The notes beneath the pieces were generated by a model that did not search any database, had not been told where the DNA came from, and saw only the letters and a list, made by a program, of their open reading frames with translations. From Cyclobacterium amurskyense (GTDB lineage Bacteria > Bacteroidota > Bacteroidia > Cytophagales > Cyclobacteriaceae), in NCBI RefSeq assembly GCF_001050135.1, contig NZ_CP012040.1, positions 5,101,001 to 5,165,000 on the forward strand: a stretch of 64,000 nt of DNA. The letters are read 5' to 3'. Below are positions 17,957 through 26,791 of this stretch, piece after piece. How positions within the stretch are numbered: the first letter of the stretch is position 1; every line of letters starts with the position of its first letter. A program made the translations under genes and the position numbers.

Positions 17957-20131
17957 ATGAAGATCAAGTACCGGTTTATTGCAGAGAGCACTTTGTTCGT
18001 TTTGAATATTCTGCTTTTGTATTTTTTGTTATTGGAACAATTTGTGGAAATCCCTTATTGGTTACAGCCTTTGGGAAGGCTCCATCCCATGGTGCTACAT
18101 TTCCCTATAGGTTTACTTTTTTTGTCCATGGTTTTAGAATTTTTCAGGTTCCGAAAGGAGTTTGAAAAAGAGCAATTCTTTCAGAATTTTCTAACTTCCT
18201 TACTATTGGTTGCTGTGATCACTGCAGGTATTGCTGCCCTGATGGGATTCTTTCTTTCCCTGGAAGAAGGCTACGGAGGTCCGGCATTGAATTGGCACAA
18301 GTGGAGTGGGGCCGGAATTGTTTTTTTTGCCAGTGGACTTTACTTTTCAAGGGAGAAGTTATGGTACAAGGCGAAAGTGGCTAAAATTTCAGCTTCAGGA
18401 TTGATAGGGCTTACCATTATGGCCGGTCACTATGGGGCAGCACTTACGCATGGGGAGGATTTTATATTTGAGCCCATCATTGCTGCCCGTGAGGTAGTAG
18501 TACCTATAGAGGAGGCAATTGTATTTGATCATCTGATTATGCCAGTATTGGAAAAAAAATGCAATTCTTGCCATAATCCAAGCAAAGCTAAGGGTGAGTT
18601 GATTATGACAGATAAAGTTTCTTTTTTAAAAGGTGGTGAAACAGGGAAATTGTTTGAAAGTGAATCCCTGGAAGAAAGTGTGCTAATTCAAAGGCTTTCG
18701 TTGCCATTAGAAGATGATGATCACATGCCGCCTTCCGGAAAGCCACAGCTTACGCCAGATGAAAAACTACTTCTGGAGTTGTGGATAAAAAATAATCCTG
18801 ACTTTGAGGTAAAAGTATTGGCTTTGCCAGCAAGTGATTCGCTCAGGCTTGTGGCTACTAATTTAATAAATCCTAAAGCCGGGGAAAAAGTATATGAATT
18901 TGAAATGCCTGATGAAAAAGTGCTCGAAACCCTTAACAACGAGTATAGGGTAATAAGACCATTAAGTAAAGGTTCGCCTGCCCTTGATGTTACCATTTTC
19001 AACGCAAATGCATATAACAGTAATTCATTAAAAGAACTTGAGCCATTAAAAAATCAAATCGTCTACCTTAGTCTCAATAAGCTACCTGTTGAAGATGAAG
19101 ACCTAAAAATAATTAGCCAATTTAAGAACCTGGAAAGGCTAAACCTTAATTTTACCAATATTAGTGGAAAGGGGCTTGAGTCTGTTTTTACAATTTCAAA
19201 TTTAGAACACCTTGCTATTTCTGGTACTGCCATAACCCTTGAAGATTTAAAGCCCCAACTGGGGAAATTAAAAAGACTGCAATCAATTTCAGTTTGGAAT
19301 ACTTCTATTGATGTGGAAGACCTTGAGCCTTTGAGAAATGAATTTAGCAATATTCAGATTGTTGCAGGTAGAGAAGGCCTTGAGGGTGAAAAAATCAAGC
19401 TTAACGTTCCCATGCTTGCAAATCAATCCAGCATTTTTCAGGATTCTATTGCATTAGAAATTGGGCATCCCATAGAAAATGTAACTGTCAGGTATACATT
19501 GGATGGTACAGAGCCAGATAGTATTTCCTCTCCCATTTTTGAGAAGGGCAAGGTATGGCTGGATCAAACCACCTCCGTTAATGCAAAAGCTTTCAAGGAA
19601 GGGTGGTTTGGAAGTGTAAACACTACATTTTCCGTGTTTAAGAATAAATACCCGCCAGACTCAGTGAATTTATTGACTCGTCTAAACCGTGTACATCCGG
19701 CCAATGGTTCGGCTACTTTTTTCGATGGAGATTTTGGCGGTTTCAATGCCAATAGCCCTGCCTGGGCAAATAACTGGGCAGGCTTTTCCAATGAAGACAT
19801 GAAGCTCTTATTGTCCTATGAGCAAGAGGTGGAAATATCCTCTGTCTCTTTCAATGTTTTGGTAGAACCAGAAACCATTATATTTCCCCCTTCTCAAATA
19901 GAAGTTTGGGGTGGAAAAAACGAAGACGATATGGAATTAATGGCTAAGTTGAGTCCAGATTTACCTTCAGAAGAGCGAAAGCCTTACATTCAGTTAATTA
20001 CGACTTCTTTTAATCCTGCCAAAGTGAAATGTTTGATGGTAATTGCGAAAACAGTTAAGAAAATCCCTTCATGGCATAGAAATAAAGGTAGAGGAGCCTT
20101 GTTACTGGTCGATGAAATGTTTATTAATTGA
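17957..20131 (+). CDS. Membrane c-type cytochrome with LRR-like and carbohydrate-binding-like domains
   Basis: A composite protein of about 724 residues. It starts with about five membrane helices, including LHPMVLHFPIGLLFLSMV (DUF2231-like). A PSCyt1-type cytochrome region follows, with CNSCH at 202-206 and a distal HMPPSGKPQLTPDE. Next comes a short leucine-rich repeat-like region (LERLNLNFTNISGKGLE, LEHLAISGTAI), then a chitobiase-C/FN3-like segment (VRYTLDGTEPDS), and a C-terminal discoidin-like beta domain. The ATG at 17957 is preferred over a TTG at 17939. It follows the DUF1501 gene by 24 bp and may be the membrane electron outlet of that module. The second module lacks a counterpart. 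Confidence 0.82.
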   Translation: MKIKYRFIAESTLFVLNILLLYFLLLEQFVEIPYWLQPLGRLHPMVLHFPIGLLFLSMVLEFFRFRKEFEKEQFFQNFLTSLLLVAVITAGIAALMGFFLSLEEGYGGPALNWHKWSGAGIVFFASGLYFSREKLWYKAKVAKISASGLIGLTIMAGHYGAALTHGEDFIFEPIIAAREVVVPIEEAIVFDHLIMPVLEKKCNSCHNPSKAKGELIMTDKVSFLKGGETGKLFESESLEESVLIQRLSLPLEDDDHMPPSGKPQLTPDEKLLLELWIKNNPDFEVKVLALPASDSLRLVATNLINPKAGEKVYEFEMPDEKVLETLNNEYRVIRPLSKGSPALDVTIFNANAYNSNSLKELEPLKNQIVYLSLNKLPVEDEDLKIISQFKNLERLNLNFTNISGKGLESVFTISNLEHLAISGTAITLEDLKPQLGKLKRLQSISVWNTSIDVEDLEPLRNEFSNIQIVAGREGLEGEKIKLNVPMLANQSSIFQDSIALEIGHPIENVTVRYTLDGTEPDSISSPIFEKGKVWLDQTTSVNAKAFKEGWFGSVNTTFSVFKNKYPPDSVNLLTRLNRVHPANGSATFFDGDFGGFNANSPAWANNWAGFSNEDMKLLLSYEQEVEISSVSFNVLVEPETIIFPPSQIEVWGGKNEDDMELMAKLSPDLPSEERKPYIQLITTSFNPAKVKCLMVIAKTVKKIPSWHRNKGRGALLLVDEMFIN

Positions 20132-20180
20132 AACGATTTCAGCACGTAATAGATTGTCAATTACATATTTCGGGTTTAAT
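20130..20180 (+). repeat. MITE-like dispersed repeat, right-end fragment (copy D1)
   Basis: The sequence CGATTTCAGCACGTAATAGA through CATATTTCGGGTTTAA matches the right end of copy C at 58425-58474. No left end is present, so this is a solo end or remnant. It starts at the stop codon of the preceding gene. Confidence 0.6.
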
Positions 20181-20203
20181 AAGAATACAGTTTATTTTTT
20201 TTT

Positions 20204-20246
20204 GAGTTACGGGTTTTTGTTCACTCACTGGTTATACAAGTATTGA
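20204..20246 (+). promoter_or_regulatory. Conserved TTACGGGTTTTT motif, copy 2
   Basis: It matches 13911-13951 without gaps: TTACGGGTTTTT, 18 bases ending TGGTTATA, four bases, TATTG. It lies about 280 bp upstream of fecR. A weaker TTACCGGTTTTTT is at 20456-20468, closer to fecR. Confidence 0.5.
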
Positions 20247-20326
20247 ACCCAAAAAAGGCAATATTTATTCTGTTCTATGATGAACTTAAATCGAAACCTA
20301 TTATAGATTATTCTTTCTGTCAAACA

Positions 20327-20441
20327 TTAAACCCGGATTATGGAATAGGATTTTCCATGTTTACAGGAATTGTGGTAATCGAAAGAAAATAAGGCTATTT
20401 GAACCGATTTCAGCAAGTAATAGATTTTCTATTGCGTTAAG
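20327..20441 (+). repeat. MITE-like dispersed repeat, shortened copy D2
   Basis: The left end TTAAACCCGGATTATGGAATAG and the right end CGATTTCAGCAAGTAATAG...CTATTGCGTTAA match copy C, but the middle is shortened and diverged, for about 115 bp overall. It lies between the TTACGGGTTTTT motif and fecR. Confidence 0.65.
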
Positions 20442-20523
20442 CCATTTCTTCATTGTTACCGGTTTTTTGATGATTTCATCCTTTAAATTGAATGCTATTT
20501 CCCAATCTTGGTAAAACCAATTG

Positions 20524-21528
20524 ATGGACGAATTTCAACACGATATTGATCATTTGATTCTTTTGTATTTGGAGGGAAAAGCTTCAAAGAAACAAATGAA
20601 TGCATTAAATTATTGGCTCTCCAATTCGCAGGAAAATAAAGCCACATTTGATGCCATTCAAAAAATCTGGAGTAGCGAGGCATCTATGGAGGTAGTCAGC
20701 TTCAAGGAAAAAGGAGATAAAATATGGGCTGCATCTAAAGAAAGAAAACAAGAGTCAAAGTCCACTATTCACCCCACTTGGTATGGCTATGGAAGTTGGG
20801 TAGCAGTAGTAATTGTTCTCTTACTTTTTACCGGTATAGGGGTGTTTTTGGGAGCCAACAAAGATGTTGCCCTGGAAAATAAAATTACCTGGATAAAGAA
20901 AGAGAATCCGAAAGGCCAAAAGTCTACTCATCAATTACCAGACGGCACCAAAGTTTGGTTAAATGCCATGAGTAGTATGGAATACCCTTCCATTTTTTCA
21001 GACAGTATAAGAAAAGTAAAAATTACTGGGGAAGCCTATTTTAATGTTGTATCCAATCCTTCACAGCCTTTTATAGTAGAAAGCAAAAGCCTGAAAATTG
21101 AGGCTTTGGGGACTGCATTTAATGTAAAAACTTTTCCCGATGAGTCCACTCATGTCGTTTCATTAATGAAAGGAAAAGTAAGGGTAAGCAATTTTCCCCA
21201 AAACCAAAGTTCCCTGTTGGATCCGGGTTTTGAAATTGTAGCAGAAAATGAGTTCGAAAATCTTTCTTTGAGAAGGATAGATTTTGAAAATTCATTCGGT
21301 TGGAAAGAGGGTATTCTTATTTTCAATGGTGATGATTTTTTTACTTTCGTCCGATTGATAGAAAGGTGGTTTGGTGTAAACATAACAGTGAAAGGAAACC
21401 CACCTTCAGACTGGAATATAAGGGCAAAGTATTATAATGAGAGCCTAACAAATGTTTTAAGAGACATTGGTTTCAACAAAAACTTAAAATTTGAGCTTAA
21501 TAAAAAAGAGTTATTTCTAGAATTTTAG
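20524..21528 (+). CDS. FecR-type anti-sigma factor
   Basis: The 334-residue inner-membrane regulator has an N-terminal cytoplasmic sigma-binding part (LYLEGKASKKQMNALNYWLSNS), one membrane helix at about residues 92-110, a periplasmic FecR domain (HQLPDGTKVWLNAMSSMEYP onward) and a C-terminal DUF4974-like domain that contacts the signalling domain of a TonB-dependent receptor. ATG at 20524 is used; a TTG directly precedes it. SusC 128 bp downstream carries the matching STN signalling domain. The cognate sigma factor is probably the one at 13273, separated from fecR by the first haem-protein module. Confidence 0.94.
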   Translation: MDEFQHDIDHLILLYLEGKASKKQMNALNYWLSNSQENKATFDAIQKIWSSEASMEVVSFKEKGDKIWAASKERKQESKSTIHPTWYGYGSWVAVVIVLLLFTGIGVFLGANKDVALENKITWIKKENPKGQKSTHQLPDGTKVWLNAMSSMEYPSIFSDSIRKVKITGEAYFNVVSNPSQPFIVESKSLKIEALGTAFNVKTFPDESTHVVSLMKGKVRVSNFPQNQSSLLDPGFEIVAENEFENLSLRRIDFENSFGWKEGILIFNGDDFFTFVRLIERWFGVNITVKGNPPSDWNIRAKYYNESLTNVLRDIGFNKNLKFELNKKELFLEF

Positions 21529-21656
21529 GTCAATATTCCTCAGGAATTTTACAAAATTTTTACATCCTTTTATTTAATTAAAATTTATACAAATCTATGA
21601 AAGAAAATTAAGCATTTTACCAAAACAACCCATACCCAAACTTAACCCAAAACAAC

Positions 21657-24600
21657 ATGAAAATAGATTACAAAAGCCATTTACATAGGGCTACCAATTT
21701 TTCCTTAATTGGTATTCTTATCCCTCTTATGCTGGTGAATTTCAGCATTGCACACGGAGCAGGAGCTCAAAAAGCCATTAGTATTGAGAAGGTTTTTATC
21801 GAAACTTTTTATTCTAATACTACACTCAAAGAGGTCTTTGATGACATCGAATCCAAAACTGATTTTGTATTCACTTTTGATTTTAAAGATGATTTCTTAA
21901 AAGAAAGATTTTCAAGTCCCTTGAAGAAAAGAAGTGTTGAGGAAATCCTTAAAAAAGTATCAGGCCAATCAAAATTGGCTTTCCGACAAACCAATAACAA
22001 TATAAGTGTTACCAGGTCTACTAAAGGCTCTAGGGTAATCGAAGTTATTAGTAAGGTGGATGACATAGGCATAAATGGTCGGGTTACTTCGTTTAGTGAC
22101 AAGCAAGGCCTTCCTGGTGTCACTATTTTAGTGAAAGGAACAAATATTGGTACTGTTACAGACATCGACGGTAATTTTTCACTAAATGTGCCCAATGAAA
22201 ATGCGACCTTGGTTATTTCCTTTTTGGGATATGAAACACGTGAAGAATCCCTAAACGGGCGAAGCATAATCAATGTTGAATTGTCCGAAGATGCCAAGGG
22301 TTTGGATGAGTTTGTTGTGATAGGATATGGTATACAGAAAGAACGGGAAGTTACTGGGTCTATCACCAGCGTGGAAGCTGATCAGTTGGAAGACCAGCCA
22401 GTAGGTCAGTTTGTTCAAAAACTTCAGGGCAGAATGGCTGGGGTGCAGATCAGTCAGGCTTCTGGTACACCAGGTGGTGGCATGGCCGTAAGGATTAGAG
22501 GGGCAGCCTCTATCAATGCAGGAAACAATCCACTTTATGTGGTCGATGGATTTCCTATCGTTGGAGATATTAATACAATCAATCCCAATGAGATTGAAAG
22601 TTTCTCAGTACTAAAAGGGGCATCTGCTTCTGCCCTATATGGCTCGAGGGCAGCTAATGGAGTAGTTTTAATCACCACCAAAAGAGCTAAACCCGGCCAG
22701 ACCTCGGTGCAATTAAGTGTTATTCAGGGGGTTACCCAAGTTCCCAATAGAGGAAGAGCGGATTTGATGAATGCGAGAGAATTCCTGGAAGATAGGAAAG
22801 CCATTTATGAAGATAAAATTCGGTACGAAGGCTATACAGGTGGGATCCCGGAATTGTATCAAAACCCGGAAGCCTATACTGGACCTGATACAGATTGGTA
22901 TGATGAGTTGTTACAAGGAGGCAAACAAAATAGTTACAATGTTTCCTTTTTAGCGAACAAGGATAATTTTAGTTCTGCGACCACAATCGGTTTTTTTGAC
23001 GAAAAGGGTGTGGTTATCAACACTGGTTTTCAACGTTTTTCGCTTCGGACAAACAATGAATACAAGATAAATAAAAACATTAGGGTTGGTCTCAATTTAG
23101 CACCTACCCATCAACTCAGTAGAAACCAGGCCACTGACGGTTTTTACAGCATTCTTTATTCTGCCATTATCACTCCACCGATTTTTTCACCAAATGATGT
23201 AGATGAAAACGGAAACCAAAAGGTTAGTTTTACAGGTCCAGGGCTTTTTACTTTTCCGAATTGGAAAAAAACAATGACAGAAACCCTTGATCGATCTGCT
23301 ACTAACAGGTTATTGACAAATGCCTATTTTGAAGCAGACATTCAGAAGGATTTCTTCTTTAAAAGTAGCGTTTCTGTAGATATGGGTACCGCCAAAAGAA
23401 GAATCTTTAACCCCTCTACAGCGGGTGGTATATTTTCACCTCCGCCAAAACTTGCCACAGGCTCGTATACTACTTATGAATACAGCTCATGGTTAACAGA
23501 AAACACGCTTAATTATACCAAAAATATTGGCAATCATTTTATTGATGCCCTGGTAGGTTATTCTGCGCAAAAGTACCACGAAGAATACAACCAATTGACT
23601 GGTACAAGTTATCCTGATGATGAAGTTCCCTGGATAGATGCGGCAGCCATTCGTTATGGAAGTGGTAATATGTCTGAATGGTCTTTGCTATCCATGTTCA
23701 GTCGGTTGAATTACAATTATATGGGAAAATACCTGCTTTCTCTTTCTGTAAGAAGAGATGGCTCTTCTAGGTTTGGTTCCGAAAACAGATGGGGTACTTT
23801 CCCATCTGTCTCTGCAGGGTGGATTATTTCTGATGAACCCTTTATGGCAGATTTCACTGACTTGAGTTACCTAAAAATCAGAGGTGAATATGGGCATGCT
23901 GGTAATTTTAATATCGGAAATTACAGTCAGTTTGGGAACATCTCTTCTACCAACTATGTATTTGGAGGAACCTTGGCACAGGGTAGAAGTCCCGTATCTA
24001 TTGGCAATCCATTTCTCACCTGGGAAACCACGAAAGGTATTGATTTAGGGGTGGATGTAGGCCTTTTTAACGACAAAGTTTCTTTGGTTTTTGATTTTTA
24101 TGACAAACGAACGAATAATATGCTTTACCAGGTGGACATTCCTTATGGAACAGGTTATCCAAATATCCAGGACAATATTGGAGAATTTCATTTTTGGGGA
24201 TATGAATTTGGTATCCACGCAAGTGTGATAGAAACTGCCCAATTTCAATGGAATTCAGATTTTAACATCTCATTCAATAGAAACAAAGTAATCCAATTGG
24301 GAACCAACAATACCCCTTTGGGAGGAATTGGAAATTATTCCTCTACGATCTGGAAAACTGAGGTCGGTCAACCTATTGGTCAATTTTATGGCTATGTTTT
24401 CGACGGTATCTACAAAACCCAAGAGGAATTTGACTCTCAACCTACCCATTTCACTTCTAGTGTGGGAACGATTAGGTACAAAGATATCAATGAAGATGGA
24501 GTCATTAATGTGGATGACAAAACTTATATAGGCAACCCCAACCCTAAATTCTTTTATGGCTTTAACAATAACTTCTATTACAAGAATTTTGACATGAATA

Positions 24601-25040
24601 TTGTCATTTCTGGTTCTTATGGAGGTAAAATGTATTATTCTCTTGCTGAATGGTCTGAAACACTGGAGGGAATATTTAATGTGGAAAGGTACATGAAAGA
24701 CAGGTGGAGATCCTTGGAAGATCCAGGAGATGGAATCATCGGAAGATCCTTATCCGGCACTACAGAGTTTCCAAGGAATGTACAAGACAGGCTTGCCCTG
24801 GATGCCTCGCATTTAACTTTTAAAAACATTACGTTAGGTTATTCCTTGCCTGAATTCAGTGAATTTGTCAGCTCATCAAGGGTATTCCTAAGTCTTCAAA
24901 ATGCCTTTGTTCTAACGCCTTATAAAGGAGCAAACCCTGAATCAAGTTGGCAGGGATTGAATGGTTTACAGGAGGGTGTGGACATCAGTCCTTACCCCAT
25001 TCCAAGAACTTATGCGCTAGGTGTAAACTTTAATTTTTAA
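21657..25040 (+). CDS. SusC/RagA TonB-dependent transporter with STN signalling domain
   Basis: The 1127-residue outer-membrane transporter has a leader of about 35 residues, an STN domain (LKEVFDDIESKTDFVFTF, residues about 55-115) that signals to FecR, a carboxypeptidase-regulatory-like domain (GRVTSFSDKQGLPGVTILVKG), a plug (YVVDGFPIVGDINTINPNEI and SVLKGASASALYGSRAANG) and a large beta barrel ending FNF. It imports large ligands together with SusD 17 bp downstream. Substrate is not visible; neighbours encode haem/DUF1501 proteins rather than glycosidases, unlike most polysaccharide utilisation loci. Confidence 0.96.
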   Translation: MKIDYKSHLHRATNFSLIGILIPLMLVNFSIAHGAGAQKAISIEKVFIETFYSNTTLKEVFDDIESKTDFVFTFDFKDDFLKERFSSPLKKRSVEEILKKVSGQSKLAFRQTNNNISVTRSTKGSRVIEVISKVDDIGINGRVTSFSDKQGLPGVTILVKGTNIGTVTDIDGNFSLNVPNENATLVISFLGYETREESLNGRSIINVELSEDAKGLDEFVVIGYGIQKEREVTGSITSVEADQLEDQPVGQFVQKLQGRMAGVQISQASGTPGGGMAVRIRGAASINAGNNPLYVVDGFPIVGDINTINPNEIESFSVLKGASASALYGSRAANGVVLITTKRAKPGQTSVQLSVIQGVTQVPNRGRADLMNAREFLEDRKAIYEDKIRYEGYTGGIPELYQNPEAYTGPDTDWYDELLQGGKQNSYNVSFLANKDNFSSATTIGFFDEKGVVINTGFQRFSLRTNNEYKINKNIRVGLNLAPTHQLSRNQATDGFYSILYSAIITPPIFSPNDVDENGNQKVSFTGPGLFTFPNWKKTMTETLDRSATNRLLTNAYFEADIQKDFFFKSSVSVDMGTAKRRIFNPSTAGGIFSPPPKLATGSYTTYEYSSWLTENTLNYTKNIGNHFIDALVGYSAQKYHEEYNQLTGTSYPDDEVPWIDAAAIRYGSGNMSEWSLLSMFSRLNYNYMGKYLLSLSVRRDGSSRFGSENRWGTFPSVSAGWIISDEPFMADFTDLSYLKIRGEYGHAGNFNIGNYSQFGNISSTNYVFGGTLAQGRSPVSIGNPFLTWETTKGIDLGVDVGLFNDKVSLVFDFYDKRTNNMLYQVDIPYGTGYPNIQDNIGEFHFWGYEFGIHASVIETAQFQWNSDFNISFNRNKVIQLGTNNTPLGGIGNYSSTIWKTEVGQPIGQFYGYVFDGIYKTQEEFDSQPTHFTSSVGTIRYKDINEDGVINVDDKTYIGNPNPKFFYGFNNNFYYKNFDMNIVISGSYGGKMYYSLAEWSETLEGIFNVERYMKDRWRSLEDPGDGIIGRSLSGTTEFPRNVQDRLALDASHLTFKNITLGYSLPEFSEFVSSSRVFLSLQNAFVLTPYKGANPESSWQGLNGLQEGVDISPYPIPRTYALGVNFNF

Positions 25041-25057
25041 CCCAAACCAACTAAAAC

Positions 25058-26593
25058 ATGAAGAATTTATTGACAATACTCGCAACAATATTCGTCCTGA
25101 GTTCCTGTTCAGAAGATTTCTTGAATCTGGTTCCTGAAAGTTCCATTACCTCAGGTAACTTCTATAAAACAGAAGATCATTTCAATCAGGCCCTTGTAGG
25201 CTCTTATGCTTCCCTTAGAGGAGCAAAAGGTTCTATTGCTTCATGGGTGATGGGAGAAATGAGGTCAGATAATACTCATCTTGAATTCAATATTACCAAC
25301 CGTGGTCCGGGATATATAGAACGGGAATACGCAGATTTCTTTACTGACGATGTGAACAGTGGTTTGGTGGCCAATAAATACAATAGCTGCTATATTGGAA
25401 TTGCACGTACCAATGAAATATTGGATCAAGTTGGAGAATCTCTTTTGAGCGAAGATAAAAAAGCCCAAATTGAAGGAGAGGCTAGTTTTTTAAGAGCACT
25501 TTTGTATTTTGATTTGGTGCGGTATTTTGGTGGCGTACCTCTTTATCTCACATCCGTCAAAGGAGCTGATGATGCCTACCTGCCTAGAGCTTCTGTGAGT
25601 GAGGTTAATCAGGCTATAATTAGTGATTTGGAAAAGGCCATTGCATTGCTCGATCCTGTATCTTTCCCTCAAAATGGGAGAGCCAATGAGGGAGCAGCAC
25701 GAATGCTACTTGCTGATGTATACCTGACTACTAAGGATTACTCAAAAGCGGAATCGGAACTTTCGAAGGTTATACAAATGGGGTATTCTTTATTGGATAA
25801 CTATGGAGATATTTTTGAGCTGAGCAATAAAAACAGTATTGAGTCTATATTTGAAATTCAGTTTCAACAAGGTAACCAAGGTCAAAACAGTGATTTTCTC
25901 TACCCATTTTTACCCCTCTCTGCTGACGTGAGTATGATTACCGGAATTACTTCTCAAAATCTCCAGGGAGGCGGTTGGAATACACCCACCTTTGAAATGC
26001 TAGGTTCGTATGAAGATGGTGACGAAAGACTGCCGGCCTCTATTGGGGTAGTTGAAGGAACTGGACAGATTGGAAATTTATTTATCGATGAATTGAAATC
26101 TCCGGTCAATTATACACCTACACCAGGTAAAAGAACTTATTTGTATGTAAAGAAATACCAACATGCGCATGCATTGGAACGGAATACTGATGATAATTTC
26201 CCTGTATACAGGTATTCTGAAGCATTGCTTTCAATGGCTGAAGTACTAAACGAGCAAGGCAGGTCGGGCGAGGCATTGCCTTACCTTAATCAGGTGCGTT
26301 TAAGAGCTGGATTGGATCCTGCGACAGAAACCAACCAACAAGTGCTTAGAGAAATTATTGCCCATGAAACAAGGGTGGAATTGGCATTTGAGAACAAAAG
26401 ATGGCTGGATCTGGTAAGAACGGACCAAGCCATAGACGTAATGAATGCCAATGGTGTTTACCTCAAGGAGTTCTATGCCGGAGAATCCTATATACCTGAA
26501 ATGAGCTATAGGGTAACTTCTGAAAGGCTGTTGTTTCCAATTCCACTTAGAGAAATAAGGATTGGCGATTTGGAACAAAACCCTGGCTATTAA
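25058..26593 (+). CDS. SusD/RagB surface substrate-binding lipoprotein
   Basis: The 511-residue lipoprotein has a leader with lipobox LSSC (Cys17) and a SusD N-terminal domain starting EDFLNLVPESSITSGNFYKTEDHFNQALVGSYA. TPR-like helices follow (AQIEGEASFLRALLYFDLVRYFGGVPL), and a C-terminal RagB/SusD domain (YRYSEALLSMAEVLNEQG, ETRVELAFENKRWLDLVRT) ends in NPGY, as is usual. It caps the SusC barrel and binds the ligand outside the cell. It is translated 17 bp after susC, and an inverted repeat follows its stop. Confidence 0.96.
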   Translation: MKNLLTILATIFVLSSCSEDFLNLVPESSITSGNFYKTEDHFNQALVGSYASLRGAKGSIASWVMGEMRSDNTHLEFNITNRGPGYIEREYADFFTDDVNSGLVANKYNSCYIGIARTNEILDQVGESLLSEDKKAQIEGEASFLRALLYFDLVRYFGGVPLYLTSVKGADDAYLPRASVSEVNQAIISDLEKAIALLDPVSFPQNGRANEGAARMLLADVYLTTKDYSKAESELSKVIQMGYSLLDNYGDIFELSNKNSIESIFEIQFQQGNQGQNSDFLYPFLPLSADVSMITGITSQNLQGGGWNTPTFEMLGSYEDGDERLPASIGVVEGTGQIGNLFIDELKSPVNYTPTPGKRTYLYVKKYQHAHALERNTDDNFPVYRYSEALLSMAEVLNEQGRSGEALPYLNQVRLRAGLDPATETNQQVLREIIAHETRVELAFENKRWLDLVRTDQAIDVMNANGVYLKEFYAGESYIPEMSYRVTSERLLFPIPLREIRIGDLEQNPGY

Positions 26594-26635
26594 GTCTTAG
26601 TGTTTAAAAAAATGGATCAATCAAGAATGTAAAAT

Positions 26636-26715
26636 AGAACAGCAGGCGATTTAATATTCCACTGCTCTAGCAAGATGCCCTTCTATAAAGTAAATTTTGA
26701 AGTGCCTGCTGTTCT
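26636..26715 (+). terminator. Long-loop inverted repeat after susD
   Basis: AGAACAGCAGGC (26636-26647) is the exact reverse complement of GCCTGCTGTTCT (26704-26715), with TATTATATT after it. The 56-base loop is long for a simple terminator, so it may be a terminator or a structured leader of the next gene. Confidence 0.5.
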
Positions 26716-26791
26716 TATTATATTCAACTTGATCTCTTCTCAGTTTGACCTGGTTTAGGAAAAATTGAAAAGGAAGAGAAACCTGATACAA

